The notes beneath the pieces are model-generated. The model ran no database searches and was not told the DNA's origin. It saw only the letters and a list, made by a program, of their open reading frames with translations. Positions 54,499 to 63,999 of a stretch of DNA of 64,000 nt are shown piece by piece. The DNA is from Agromyces sp. Leaf222 (lineage in GTDB: Bacteria > Actinomycetota > Actinomycetes > Actinomycetales > Microbacteriaceae). Within the stretch, counting starts at the first letter, position 1; each line of letters begins with the position of its first letter. Made by a program: the position numbers and the translations under genes. The stretch is taken from assembly GCF_001421565.1 (NCBI RefSeq), contig NZ_LMKQ01000001.1, positions 2,820,323 to 2,884,322 of the forward strand. The letters run 5' to 3'.

Positions 54499-55143
54499 TC
54501 ACTCGGCGAGGATCAGGTAGAGCGCCTTGCGCGCCTCGTCGATCTTCGCGGCCGCGGCCGCACGCTGCTCGTCGCTCGCCCCGTGGCGGAACTGGCCCGC
54601 GACGCCCATGAGCTTGCCGAGCGCCTGGAAGAGCTCGGTGGACGACTCGCTGGGCTTCGGCACGGACGCCCATGCTCCGGCGATCTCGTCCTCGTGGTCG
54701 GCGATGTAGGCGCGACCCTCGTCGGTGAGCTGGAACTCGGTCTTGCGGCCTTCGCCGACGGCGACGATGAGGCCCTCGTCGACGAGCTGCTGCAGGGTCG
54801 GGTAGACCGAGCCGGGGCTCGGACGCCAGGCGCCCTCGGTCTTCTCGGCGACGGCCTTGATGATGGCGTAGCCGTTGCTCGGGTTCTCGGCGAGCAGCGA
54901 CAGGATCGCCGCCCGCACATCGCCCTTCGAGCGGCGGCGACCGCCGCGGCCTCCGAACCCGGGTCCGAATCCGGGGCCGCCGGGGAACGCCGCGTCGCCC
55001 CAGGCACCGGGCCCGTGGTGCGGACGGCCGAAGGCGGGGTCGTGGTGGAAGCGGCCCTCGCCGCGATGGAACTGGTGGGACATCCGGTCGTGTCGACGGG
55101 CGGCACCGCGGAGGTCTGCTTCGATGAAGTGTTCGCGTGACAT
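54499..55143 (-). CDS. PadR-family regulator with His/Gly-rich N-terminal extension
   Basis: 214 residues. Residues ~85-165 form the PadR winged helix (VRAAILSLLAENPSNGYAII, WRPSPGSVYPTLQQLVDEGL, RKTEFQLTDEG) with a C-terminal dimerisation helix. The first ~75 residues are unusual: rich in His, Gly, Arg and Phe (HHDPAFGRPHHGPGAW), and could bind metal or nucleic acid. AAAGGAG is seven bases before the ATG. It has its own well-defined promoter with two palindromes, so it is surely autoregulated; target genes are not evident, since no transporter adjoins it. Confidence 0.88.
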   Translation of the reverse strand: MSREHFIEADLRGAARRHDRMSHQFHRGEGRFHHDPAFGRPHHGPGAWGDAAFPGGPGFGPGFGGRGGRRRSKGDVRAAILSLLAENPSNGYAIIKAVAEKTEGAWRPSPGSVYPTLQQLVDEGLIVAVGEGRKTEFQLTDEGRAYIADHEDEIAGAWASVPKPSESSTELFQALGKLMGVAGQFRHGASDEQRAAAAAKIDEARKALYLILAE

Positions 55144-55178
55144 GTGCGAACTCCTTTCGGGTTGTGGTGAAAGATGAC

Positions 55179-55231
55179 TCACAGAACTTCTGTGATGGGT
55201 CAACGATATATCGCTATTGCCACAATGTCAA
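55179..55231 (-). promoter_or_regulatory. PadR promoter with two operator-like palindromes
   Basis: Leftward: TTGACA (55226-55231), a perfect -35, then 17 bases to TATCGT as -10. The palindrome CGATATATCG (55204-55213) covers the -10, and TCACAGAA-C-TTCTGTGA (55179-55195), a perfect 17-base dyad, lies just downstream, near the transcript start. This AT-rich patch is unlike the rest of the window and is a convincing repressor-controlled promoter. Confidence 0.82.
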
Positions 55232-55260
55232 TCGGCGCGTCCTCGAGACGACCCGCGGAC

Positions 55261-55314
55261 TAGGGTGAGCGCGTGAGTGCGCACCGCAGATCCGCATGGA
55301 TGCCGCAGCGATGA
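55261..55314 (+). promoter_or_regulatory. Leaderless promoter and 13-codon leader ORF before the FAD oxidoreductase
   Basis: TAGGGT (55261-55266), six bases, then GTG at 55273 opens a 13-codon frame (MSAHRRSAWMPQR) whose TGA at 55312-55314 overlaps the ATG at 55311 of the next gene (ATGA). This suggests translational coupling from a leaderless leader peptide. Confidence 0.5.
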
Positions 55315-56570
55315 GGGTCGCGATCGTCGGCGGTGGCGCCGCGGGACTGACGACCGCGTGGCTGCTCGACCGGCAGCACCAGGTGACCCTCTTCGAGCGC
55401 GACGATCGCCTCGGCGGCCACGCCGACACGCGAACGGTCGAGGTCGACGGTCGGCCGTTCGACGTGGACGCCGGCTTCCAGTTCTTCTCCCCCGGCCCCG
55501 CCTACGCGACGTTCAACCGCCTGCTCGACGCGCTCGGCATCGCCCGCGAGTCCTACCCGGCCACGCTCACGGTCGCCGATATGCGCTCGGGACGTGCCGT
55601 GGCGATGCCTCCGGCGAGCGCGGGGCGCGTCGCCTGGTCGTCACTCGCGCCCGACGCGCTCAGCACCCTGCTGAGATTCCGGCGGTTCATCGATCGCCTG
55701 CCCGCGTTCCTCGCGCGGAACGACTCGTCGGTCACGGTCGCCGACTACCTCGAGCACGAGCGGCTGCCGAAGGCCTTCACCGACGAGTTCCTCGTTCCGC
55801 TGCTGTTGTCGTTCTGGTGCGTCGACCGTGAGGCGTTCCTCGGCTTCGCCGCGCGCAACGCGTTCCACTACCTCGGCGTGAACGCCGGCAGCGGGCTCCG
55901 GGCTCCCGTGCAGAGCGAGATCCCCGGCGGCCTGCGCGTCTACGTCGACGCCCTCGTCGCGTCACTCGAACGCACGACGGTGCGAACGGATGCCGCGATC
56001 ACCCGGCTCGCGCGCGAGCACGGCCACCTCCTCGTCGAGACCGCCGACGGCGGCGTGCACGAGTTCGACCGCGTCGTGCTCGCCTGCAATCCGCGTGTGG
56101 CGGCCGGACTCGTCGCCGGGATCCCCGAGCTCGCCGGGATGCGCACGCAGCTCGAGCGGTTCCGCACCTTCCAGACGCGGATCGCGATCCACGGCGACCG
56201 TCGCCTCATGCCGCGCGACGAGGCATCCTGGTCGGTCGTGAACGCCAGGTGGGACGGCGTGCACAGCTCGCTGACCGTCTGGAACCCGCGGCGCGGGCTT
56301 CCGGTCTTCAAGAGCTGGATCACCCACGACGACGAGCTGCCCGATCCGTTGCACGCCCTCGTCACCTACGAGCACGGCATGATCACGCCCGAGTACTTCG
56401 ACGCGCAGGCGACCCTCAAGGGCCTCAACGGAGCCGGCGGACTCTGGCTCGCCGGACTGTACATGCACGACGTGGACTCCCACGAGAGCGCCGTGCGCTC
56501 GGCCGTCACCGTGGCCCTCGCGCTGGCGCCGGATTCCGCGCGGCTGCGCGAGCTCATCGGCCCGCGCTGA
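55311..56570 (+). CDS. FAD-dependent amine-oxidase-like oxidoreductase
   Basis: About 419 residues. N-terminal Rossmann motif VAIVGGGAAGLTTAWLLD and the second FAD contact RLGGHADTRTVEVDG; a mid-chain conserved helix DEFLVPLLLSFWCVDREAF; C-terminal FAD contact GGLWLAGLYMHDVDSHESAV. It matches the NAD(P)-binding, protoporphyrinogen/amine oxidase-like group encoded with cyclopropane synthases or carotenoid genes, none of which is present. Substrate unknown. I prefer the ATG at 55311, which overlaps the leader ORF stop; an in-frame ATG at 55296 is the alternative. Confidence 0.84.
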   Translation: MRVAIVGGGAAGLTTAWLLDRQHQVTLFERDDRLGGHADTRTVEVDGRPFDVDAGFQFFSPGPAYATFNRLLDALGIARESYPATLTVADMRSGRAVAMPPASAGRVAWSSLAPDALSTLLRFRRFIDRLPAFLARNDSSVTVADYLEHERLPKAFTDEFLVPLLLSFWCVDREAFLGFAARNAFHYLGVNAGSGLRAPVQSEIPGGLRVYVDALVASLERTTVRTDAAITRLAREHGHLLVETADGGVHEFDRVVLACNPRVAAGLVAGIPELAGMRTQLERFRTFQTRIAIHGDRRLMPRDEASWSVVNARWDGVHSSLTVWNPRRGLPVFKSWITHDDELPDPLHALVTYEHGMITPEYFDAQATLKGLNGAGGLWLAGLYMHDVDSHESAVRSAVTVALALAPDSARLRELIGPR

Positions 56571-56583
56571 CGCGCGCCGTCGA

Positions 56584-57735
<1,152 letters not shown>

Positions 57736-57819
57736 GTGTTCATCCTAGTTCCGGCTGGGTGGGCGCCGGCTGCGAGACGGATGTCTGCCGCAGGCGGACG
57801 TCGACGGCATCGGGTCTGC

Positions 57820-58569
57820 TCACGCGCACCCGTCCTCGTACACCGGCACCGGCGCAGTGACGCGACCGATGCTGTTTCGGTCGTCGGATGGGCGGAAGTC
57901 GACCGCGTACTTCTGCACGTGCGCGGTGCCATCGGGCCAGGTCACGTCCTTGCCGATGAAGTCGAGGTATGGGCCGTTGCACCCGTTCGGGTTGGTCTGC
58001 ACCTCGGGCATGGCCATGAGGTCCGCCCATTCCGCGCCCGCGTGCACCCCCTGCTCGGTCGTGAGGTCGAACCCAGACTCCTCGGGCCCGGTGAACGTCA
58101 CGCCGAAGGCCGGCTTGCCGAGCGTGCGCTCCTCTTCGGAGAACCGCGCCCAGCCATCGACGTACCGTCGCTCCAGGATCTCGAACGCTCCCCAGCGGTG
58201 CAGCGTCGCGGCCGGATAGTGATTGGAGGCCTGGTACTCCTCGGTCTCGGCTTCAGCTCCGAGCAGACGTTCCACGGTCGCGATCGCCGGGCCGACGTCA
58301 TCCAGATATTCGAGGCTGACGACGAGTTCGCCGGAGGCGTCCCGCAGCTCGAGCGCGGTCGGGCGAGCGACGAACATGGCGACCGATGCGAGCGGGTCCG
58401 CGGTCGCCGTCGGAGACGGGGTCGGTTCGGGGGTCGGCTCGAGCGCCGGGGTCGTCGGCGTCGCGCTCGGCTCGGGCTCGGACGCGGCGGGAATCACGGC
58501 GCAACCCGACAGGAGCACGACCGAGACGAGCACGACGACACCGAGACGCGATCGATTCCTGCGTGGCAT
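57820..58569 (-). CDS. Hypothetical lipoprotein
   Basis: 249 residues. Lipobox VVLLSGCA after a basic, hydrophobic signal, then a Pro/Thr/Glu linker (PTPEPTPSPTATADP) and a ~190-residue globular domain (LELRDASGELVVSLEYLD, WGAFEILERRYVDGWARF, NPNGCNGPYLDFIGKD). No named domain recognised; actinobacteria encode many such membrane-anchored proteins. Two Cys in the outer domain could form a disulfide. ATG at 58569. Confidence 0.8.
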   Translation of the reverse strand: MPRRNRSRLGVVVLVSVVLLSGCAVIPAASEPEPSATPTTPALEPTPEPTPSPTATADPLASVAMFVARPTALELRDASGELVVSLEYLDDVGPAIATVERLLGAEAETEEYQASNHYPAATLHRWGAFEILERRYVDGWARFSEEERTLGKPAFGVTFTGPEESGFDLTTEQGVHAGAEWADLMAMPEVQTNPNGCNGPYLDFIGKDVTWPDGTAHVQKYAVDFRPSDDRNSIGRVTAPVPVYEDGCA

Positions 58570-58671
58570 CCGTCACCATTCTTCGCGGCATCCGGTGCCG
58601 ATGGGGAGATCCTGCCAGTGAGCCCTACAGCAGGGAAGCAGGCGAAGGCGACGATCGCGTAACGACGGGCG

Positions 58672-58689
58672 GGCGCCGGGCCCGGCGCC
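58672..58689 (-). terminator. 18-base palindrome after the CoA-transferase gene
   Basis: GGCGCCGGG-CCCGGCGCC is a perfect palindrome two bases past the stop at 58692. Without a loop or T-run it is a weak terminator candidate. Confidence 0.35.
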
Positions 58690-58691
58690 GA

Positions 58692-59324
58692 TCAGTCGAC
58701 CGCGAGCGGCGGCTCCGTGGCCGCGACCACGTCGGCGACGCTCACGCCGGGTGCGCACTCGACGAGCACCAGGCCCGACGGCGTCACGTCGATGACCGCG
58801 AGGTCTGTGATGATGCGATCGACGACGCCGCGACCCGTGAGCGGCAACGAGCACTCGTCGACGATCTTCGGCGAGCCGTCCTTCGCGACGTGCTCCATGA
58901 GCACGATCACGCGGCGGGCTCCGTGCACGAGGTCCATGGCGCCGCCCGGCCCCTTCACCATCTTGCCGGGGATCATCCAGTTGGCGAGGTCGCCGCCGGC
59001 GGAGACCTGCATGGCGCCGAGGATGGCGGCATCGATCTTGCCGCCGCGGATCATGCCGAAGCTCGTCGCCGAGTCGAAGTACGCGGCCCCGGGCAGCACG
59101 GTCACGGTCTCCTTGCCCGCGTTGATGAGGTCGGGATCGACGTCGGCCTCGCGCGGGTACGGCCCGACGCCGAGGATCCCGTTCTCGGACTGCAGCACGA
59201 CGGTCACGCCGTCGGGCACGAAGTTCGGCACGAGCGTGGGCAGCCCGATTCCGAGGTTCACGTAGGAGCCGTCGGCGAGTTCGCGTGCCGCCCGTGCGGC
59301 CATCTCGAGCCTGGTCAGCGCCAT
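58692..59324 (-). CDS. 3-oxoacid CoA-transferase, subunit B
   Basis: 210 residues. The catalytic glutamate lies in [14 protein letters not shown], with [13 protein letters not shown] and [19 protein letters not shown] conserved. With subunit A it moves CoA from succinyl-CoA (or acetyl-CoA) to acetoacetate or 3-oxoadipate. ATG at 59322-59324, one base after the subunit A stop, with GAGGAGG inside the upstream gene. Acetoacetate is favoured because a thiolase gene is divergent to the pair and no other beta-ketoadipate genes are near. Confidence 0.92.
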   Translation of the reverse strand: MALTRLEMAARAARELADGSYVNLGIGLPTLVPNFVPDGVTVVLQSENGILGVGPYPREADVDPDLINAGKETVTVLPGAAYFDSATSFGMIRGGKIDAAILGAMQVSAGGDLANWMIPGKMVKGPGGAMDLVHGARRVIVLMEHVAKDGSPKIVDECSLPLTGRGVVDRIITDLAVIDVTPSGLVLVECAPGVSVADVVAATEPPLAVD

Positions 59325-59325
59325 C

Positions 59326-60099
59326 TCAGGCCTCCTCTCGCACGGTGCGTCGTTCGATGCGCTTCTCGACGTCGGGGCCCACCACGACGACGCGGTCGAC
59401 GAAGACGCCCGGGAGGTGCACGGCATCCGGATCGAGGTCGCCGGGCTCGACGAGGTGCTCGACCTGCGCGATGCAGATCCGGCCGGCCATTGCGGCGAGC
59501 GGCGAGAAGTTGCGGGCCGACTTGTCGAACACGAGGTTGCCGTGACGATCGCCGCGCAACGCGTGCACGAGCGCGAAGTCGGTCGTGATGGCCTCCTCGA
59601 GCACGAAGTCGCGCTCGCGCCCGGCGAACGTGAAGGCCTGCACCGGCTTCGCCCGGCTGGCCACGGCGATGGTGCCGTCGGCTCCGTACCGGCGCGGGAG
59701 TCCGCCCTCGGCGACCTGGGTGCCGACGCCGGTCTGCGTGAAGAACGCGGCGATGCCGCTGCCGCCGGCGCGGAGCTTCTCGGCGAGCGTGCCCTGCGGC
59801 GTGAGCTCGAGTTCGAGCTCGCCCGAGAGGTACTGCCGTTCGAACTCCCTGTTCTCGCCGACGTACGACGAGGTCATCTTGCGGATGCGACGGGCGGCGA
59901 GCAGCACGCCGAGGCCCCAGTCGTCGACCCCGCAGTTGTTGCTCACGATGCTGAGCTCGTCGACGCCGCTGTCGAGCAGCGCGTCGATCAGCACCATCGG
60001 GATGCCGCACAGCCCGAATCCGCCGACGGCGATGCTCGCCCCTGACGTGATGTCGGCGACCGCCTCCGCGGCGGACCCGATGACCTTGTCGAGTGTCAT
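59326..60099 (-). CDS. 3-oxoacid CoA-transferase, subunit A
   Basis: 257 residues. [20 protein letters not shown] is the N-terminal CoA-transferase motif; [14 protein letters not shown] and [19 protein letters not shown] are also typical. First gene of the CoA-transferase pair; ATG at 60097-60099. The 128 bases to the thiolase start form a divergent promoter region containing TAGGAT for the rightward gene. Confidence 0.93.
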   Translation of the reverse strand: MTLDKVIGSAAEAVADITSGASIAVGGFGLCGIPMVLIDALLDSGVDELSIVSNNCGVDDWGLGVLLAARRIRKMTSSYVGENREFERQYLSGELELELTPQGTLAEKLRAGGSGIAAFFTQTGVGTQVAEGGLPRRYGADGTIAVASRAKPVQAFTFAGRERDFVLEEAITTDFALVHALRGDRHGNLVFDKSARNFSPLAAMAGRICIAQVEHLVEPGDLDPDAVHLPGVFVDRVVVVGPDVEKRIERRTVREEA

Positions 60100-60227
60100 G
60101 TCACGACCTCCCTGTCGACCCGATGACGGGATCGCATACGGCGGACCTCGTGAATCCGGTGAATGCTCCCTAACCGAATCGTAGGATGGAAGCAGCGCAC
60201 AGCCAACCCCCGACGAAGGAGTCCCCG

Positions 60228-61412
60228 ATGCCCACCACCGATGTCGTCATCATCGCCGGAGCCCGCACGCCGTTCGGCCGCATGAGCGGCAACCTCGGCA
60301 CCCGCTCCGCGGTCGAGCTCGGCGCGGTCGCGGTGCGCGGGGCGCTCGCGAAGGCCGGGGTCTCCCCCGACGACGTCGACCAGGTGATCCTGGGCCAGGT
60401 GCTCCAGGCCGGTGCAGGGCAGAATCCCGCGAAGCAGACGGCCGTCGCAGCAGGCATCCCGTGGCGGGTGCCCGCGGTCACCATCAACAAGGTCTGCCTC
60501 TCGGGCCTCGTCGCCATCACCGATGCCGCCCGCCTGATCCGCCTCGGCGAGGCATCCGTCGTCGTCGCCGGCGGCCAGGAGTCGATGACGCAGGCCCCGC
60601 TCCTGCTGCCGGGCTCGCGCAAGGGCTGGGCGTACGGCAGCGTCGAGATGCTCGACCACGCCGCGCACGACGGCCTCACCGACGCCTTCGACCGCGAGTC
60701 GATGGGCGCCTCGACCGAGCGCTTCAACGGGCGGTACGGGCTCACGCGCACCGAGCAGGACGAGATCGCCGCGGCATCCCACGTGCGCGCCGGCGCGGCG
60801 GCCGCTGCCGGCCTGTTCGACGACGAGATCGTGCCCGTCGAGGTGCCGCAGCGCAAGGGCGACCCGGTCGTCGTCTCGGCAGACGAGGGCGTCCGTCCCG
60901 ACTCCACGGCCGAGGTGCTCGGCCGGCTCCGACCGGCCTTCGCCGAGGGCGGCACGATCACCGCGGGCAACTCCTCGCCGATCTCCGACGGCGCCGCAGC
61001 GGTCGTCGTCGCGAGCCGCGAGTGGGCCGAGTCGCGCGGGCTCCCCTGGCTCGCACTCGTCGGCGCATCCGGCCAGGTCGCCGGCCCCGACAACTCGCTG
61101 CACTCGCAGCCCTCGAACGCGATCGCCGCGGCCCTCGAGCGCGAGGGGCTCGCGGCATCCGACCTCGACCTCGTCGAGATCAACGAGGCGTTCGCCGCGG
61201 TCTCGCTGCAGTCGATGCGCGACCTCGACCTCGACGCCGAGAAGGTCAACGTGCACGGCGGCGCCATCGCGCTCGGCCACCCCATCGGCGCGTCGGGCGC
61301 CCGACTCGCGCTGCACGCCGCGCTCGAACTCTCACGCCGCGGCGGGGGTCGTGCAGCCGTCGCCCTCTGCGGCGGCGGCGGGCAGGGCGAGGCGCTGCTG
61401 CTCTCGCGCTGA
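60228..61412 (+). CDS. Acetyl-CoA C-acetyltransferase (thiolase)
   Basis: 394 residues, the standard thiolase length. The acylated Cys lies in [13 protein letters not shown] (about residue 90), the His in [17 protein letters not shown] and the second Cys in [13 protein letters not shown]. It condenses two acetyl-CoA or cleaves acetoacetyl-CoA. ATG at 60228 with AAGGAG seven bases upstream; the in-frame ATG at 60186 would add a non-conserved head. Divergent from the CoA-transferase pair, so acetoacetate use via acetoacetyl-CoA to acetyl-CoA is a coherent route. Confidence 0.93.
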   Translation: MPTTDVVIIAGARTPFGRMSGNLGTRSAVELGAVAVRGALAKAGVSPDDVDQVILGQVLQAGAGQNPAKQTAVAAGIPWRVPAVTINKVCLSGLVAITDAARLIRLGEASVVVAGGQESMTQAPLLLPGSRKGWAYGSVEMLDHAAHDGLTDAFDRESMGASTERFNGRYGLTRTEQDEIAAASHVRAGAAAAAGLFDDEIVPVEVPQRKGDPVVVSADEGVRPDSTAEVLGRLRPAFAEGGTITAGNSSPISDGAAAVVVASREWAESRGLPWLALVGASGQVAGPDNSLHSQPSNAIAAALEREGLAASDLDLVEINEAFAAVSLQSMRDLDLDAEKVNVHGGAIALGHPIGASGARLALHAALELSRRGGGRAAVALCGGGGQGEALLLSR

Positions 61413-61431
61413 GCCGCTCGCGCGAAGTCCT

Positions 61432-61491
61432 GACGAGCGGATGCCTCGGCCCGGCCCCTGCACAGGTCGGAGGCCGCGGCATCCGCTCGTC
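61432..61491. repeat. 14-base inverted repeat between the thiolase and ltrA-like genes
   Basis: GACGAGCGGATGCC (61432-61445) and GGCATCCGCTCGTC (61478-61491) are perfect complements around a 32-base, itself GC-rich spacer. It may terminate the thiolase message. It includes the window-wide GGATGCC/GGCATCC motif. Confidence 0.6.
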
Positions 61492-61540
61492 GACGGCGTG
61501 CATCGTGCGGCGAGCGCTCCATGAGTGCCACGATTGCGCC

Positions 61541-62791
61541 ATGAGCCAGACCGCCCAGCCGCCGCTGCACCACCGACTGCGCCGCATGGTCGGGCGCGAC
61601 CCAGGCGAGACGCACCGCACGGCGACCCCGCTCGAACTGCTCTACGACCTCACCTTCGTGGTCGCCTTCAGCCAGGCCGGCAGCCAGGCCGCGCACCTGC
61701 TCGAGCTCGGCCACTTCATGTCCGCGGCGGTCGCGTTCTTCTTCGCGGTCTTCGCGATCTGCTGGGCGTGGATCAACTACTCGTGGCTCGCGTCGGCGTA
61801 CGACAACGACGGCGTGTTCGTGCGCATCGCGACGATGGTGCAGATGCTCGGCGTGCTCGTGCTGGCGCTCGGGCTGCCGGACTTCTTCCACTCCATCGAC
61901 GAGGGACATCACGTCGACAACTCGGTGCTGATCGCCGGGTACGTGGTGATCAGGGTGTCGACGATCGCCCTGTGGCTGCGCATCGCGCGCGACGACCCGA
62001 CGGCGAGGCGCACGGCGATCAGGTACGCGGTCTCGCTCGGGGTCGTCCAGGTCGGCTGGGTCGTGCTCATCTTCGTGAACCCGCCGTTCGCGCTCGCCTT
62101 GTGGCTGATGCTCCTCTTCGGGATCCTCGAGGTCATCGTGCCGCCGCTCGCCGAACGCGGCGGCGCAACGCCGTGGCATCCGCACCACATCGCCGAACGC
62201 TACGGGCTGCTCGTGATCATCACGCTCGGCGAGATCGTGCTCGGCACGATCCTCGCGATCTCGGCCGTCGTCGAGGAGCAGCGGTGGTCGATCGAGGCGG
62301 CCGGCGTCGCGCTCGGCGGAACCCTGCTCGTGTTCGGCCTCTGGTGGAGCTACTTCACGATGCCCTCCGGCACGCTGCTCGCGGTGTTCCGAAACCGGTC
62401 GTACGTCTGGGGATACGGGCACATCGTCGTGTTCGGATCGCTCGCCGCGACCGGCGCGGGCCTGCACGTCGCGGCGAACGTCATCGCCGGCGAGGCGCAC
62501 ATCGGCGCGGTCGAGGCGCTCCTCACGATCGTCATCCCGGTCGCGGTCTTCCTCACGGCCCTGTTCGTGCTGTACGCGCTGCTGATCGGCCGGTTCGATC
62601 CGTTCCACATCGCGCTCTTCCTCGCGAGCGCGGCCGTGCTCGCGGCGGCCGTGGTCGCCGTGGCAGCAGGAGCGAGCCTGCCGACCGGCATCCTCATCAC
62701 GGCGTTCGCACCGGTCGTCGTCGTCGTCGGGTACGAGACGGTGGGGCACCGGCACCAGTCGGCGGCGCTCGAACGGGCGCTCGGCGCCTGA
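61541..62791 (+). CDS. LtrA-family (low temperature requirement protein A) membrane protein
   Basis: 416 residues, about 12 membrane segments. ATPLELLYDLTFVVAFSQA near the start, WAWINYSWLASAYDNDGVF, and ERYGLLVIITLGEIVLGT are LtrA hallmarks. LtrA was named in Listeria for growth in the cold; its activity is not settled. CACGAT lies six bases before the ATG at 61541, a weaker version of the leaderless geometry. The C-terminal half has a second set of hydrophobic segments. Confidence 0.88.
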   Translation: MSQTAQPPLHHRLRRMVGRDPGETHRTATPLELLYDLTFVVAFSQAGSQAAHLLELGHFMSAAVAFFFAVFAICWAWINYSWLASAYDNDGVFVRIATMVQMLGVLVLALGLPDFFHSIDEGHHVDNSVLIAGYVVIRVSTIALWLRIARDDPTARRTAIRYAVSLGVVQVGWVVLIFVNPPFALALWLMLLFGILEVIVPPLAERGGATPWHPHHIAERYGLLVIITLGEIVLGTILAISAVVEEQRWSIEAAGVALGGTLLVFGLWWSYFTMPSGTLLAVFRNRSYVWGYGHIVVFGSLAATGAGLHVAANVIAGEAHIGAVEALLTIVIPVAVFLTALFVLYALLIGRFDPFHIALFLASAAVLAAAVVAVAAGASLPTGILITAFAPVVVVVGYETVGHRHQSAALERALGA

Positions 62792-62809
62792 ACCGCAGGC
62801 CGTGAACGC

Positions 62810-62845
62810 GACGAGGGGCGGATGCCGCGGCATCCGCCCCTCGTC
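62810..62845. terminator. Bidirectional terminator with perfect 17-base stem
   Basis: GACGAGGGGCGGATGCC and GGCATCCGCCCCTCGTC flank a two-base centre between the convergent stops at 62791 and 62881. It embeds the motif CGGATGCCGC in both orientations. Confidence 0.82.
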
Positions 62846-62880
62846 TGCGGCCGCTCAGCCGGCCGCCGGGTCGCGACCGG

Positions 62881-63186
62881 TCAGGCGCTGGGCCGGTTCG
62901 AGCGCAGCACCTCGAGGCGGGCGCGGTACTCGACCTCGTCGATGTCCCCGTTCGCGAAGCGCTGGCCGAGGGTCTGCTCGGCGCTCGCGCCGCGGGTCCA
63001 CGGCGGGCCGTAGCCCTCGGCCGCGCCCTGAGCCCAGTACCGGCGGCGGCCGCGGCTCACGCCGAAGATGATGAGTCCGACCACGAGCAGCCAGAACAGC
63101 GGGATGAGGAAGAAGACCCAGCCGAAGCCGGCCGCCCAGGGTCCGGCGTGGGCGACCACGGTTGCGGTGGCGAGGGTGGTGAGCAT
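62881..63186 (-). CDS. SHOCT-domain single-pass membrane protein
   Basis: 101 residues. A hydrophobic N-terminal segment (MLTTLATATVVAHAGPWAAG), a membrane helix (WVFFLIPLFWLLVVGLIIFGV), a linker and a C-terminal SHOCT motif (EQTLGQRFANGDIDEVEYRARL, about residues 70-95). SHOCT motifs are small oligomerisation helices. Role unknown. ATG at 63184-63186. The 127 bases up to the response regulator show nothing clear. Confidence 0.82.
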   Translation of the reverse strand: MLTTLATATVVAHAGPWAAGFGWVFFLIPLFWLLVVGLIIFGVSRGRRRYWAQGAAEGYGPPWTRGASAEQTLGQRFANGDIDEVEYRARLEVLRSNRPSA

Positions 63187-63313
63187 GGTGTGATCCCTTG
63201 ATCGTGGCCTGCTGGTCAGGCCGTCGATCAGAGTCTCGTCATCGCGGGCGCGCCGCGAATCCGCCCACGGGAGGCACTTCGGATGCTCCCCCGGGAGCAT
63301 CACCGAGGCCCGA

Positions 63314-63976
63314 CTACTGCCAGCCCGGCGAGACGAGCCCCGACTCGTAGGCCGTGACGACGAGATGCACCCGGTCGCGGGCGTGGAGCTTGGCCATGAT
63401 GCGCGACACGTGGGTCTTCGCCGTGAGCGGCGACAGCACGAGTTCGGCGGCGATCTCGTCGTTGGTGAGTCCGAGGCCGACGAGCCGCAGCACCTCGCGC
63501 TCGCGATCGGTGAGCCCCGCGAGGCGTTCGGCGTCCGGTGCGTCGCGGAGACCCGTCGCCATGCGCTCGAGGAGGCGCTTCGTGACGCCGGGCGAGAGCA
63601 GCGCCTCGCCGGTCGCGACGACGCGCACGGCACGGATCAGGTCGACGGGCTCGGTGTCCTTGACGAGGAATCCGCTCGCGCCGGCGCGCACCGCGCGAGC
63701 CACGTACTCGTCGAGCTCGAAGGTCGTCACGATCACGACGTGCACGCCCGCCAGTGCGGGATCGGCGGCGATCTGCTCGGTCGCCCAGAGGCCGTCGCCG
63801 TCGGGCATGCGGATGTCCATGAGCACGACGTCGACCGGGTTCCGCCGCACGAGCTCGAGGAGCTCGGCGCCCGTCGAGGCCTCGCCGACCACTTCGATGC
63901 CGTCCTCGGCCGCGAGCAGCGCGCGGAAGCCGGCGCGCACGAGCACCTGGTCGTCGGCCAGCGCGACGCGGATCAC
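63314..63976 (-). CDS. NarL/LuxR-family two-component response regulator
   Basis: 220 residues. Receiver domain: acidic pair in VALADDQVLVRAG, phospho-Asp in VVLMDIRMPDGDG, Thr in VIVTTFELDEY and Lys in GFLVKDTEP. The output domain is a LuxR helix-turn-helix (LTDREREVLRLVGLGLTNDEI, SPLTAKTHVSRIMAKL). GTG at 63974-63976 preferred: GGAGG lies eight bases upstream and the start overlaps the partial kinase stop by four bases (GTGA). Likely pairs with that sensor kinase. Confidence 0.92.
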   Translation of the reverse strand: MIRVALADDQVLVRAGFRALLAAEDGIEVVGEASTGAELLELVRRNPVDVVLMDIRMPDGDGLWATEQIAADPALAGVHVVIVTTFELDEYVARAVRAGASGFLVKDTEPVDLIRAVRVVATGEALLSPGVTKRLLERMATGLRDAPDAERLAGLTDREREVLRLVGLGLTNDEIAAELVLSPLTAKTHVSRIMAKLHARDRVHLVVTAYESGLVSPGWQ

Positions 63977-63999
63977 GCCGTCGCCCTCCACGGCAGCCG
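63973..63999 (-). CDS. C-terminal end of an upstream gene, probably a histidine kinase (partial)
   Basis: On the minus strand a frame entering from the right edge reads RLPWRATA and stops with TGA at 63973-63975, overlapping the response regulator GTG by four bases. Kinase and regulator genes are often coupled this way, but only eight residues are visible, so the family is inferred from context alone. Confidence 0.45.
   Translation of the reverse strand, partial: RLPWRATA

Noticed and set aside
60170..62833. Long leftward open frames opposite the thiolase and LtrA-family genes
   Set aside because: They are antisense to two genes with complete family motifs and correct starts, and read as Arg/Asp/His-rich noise.
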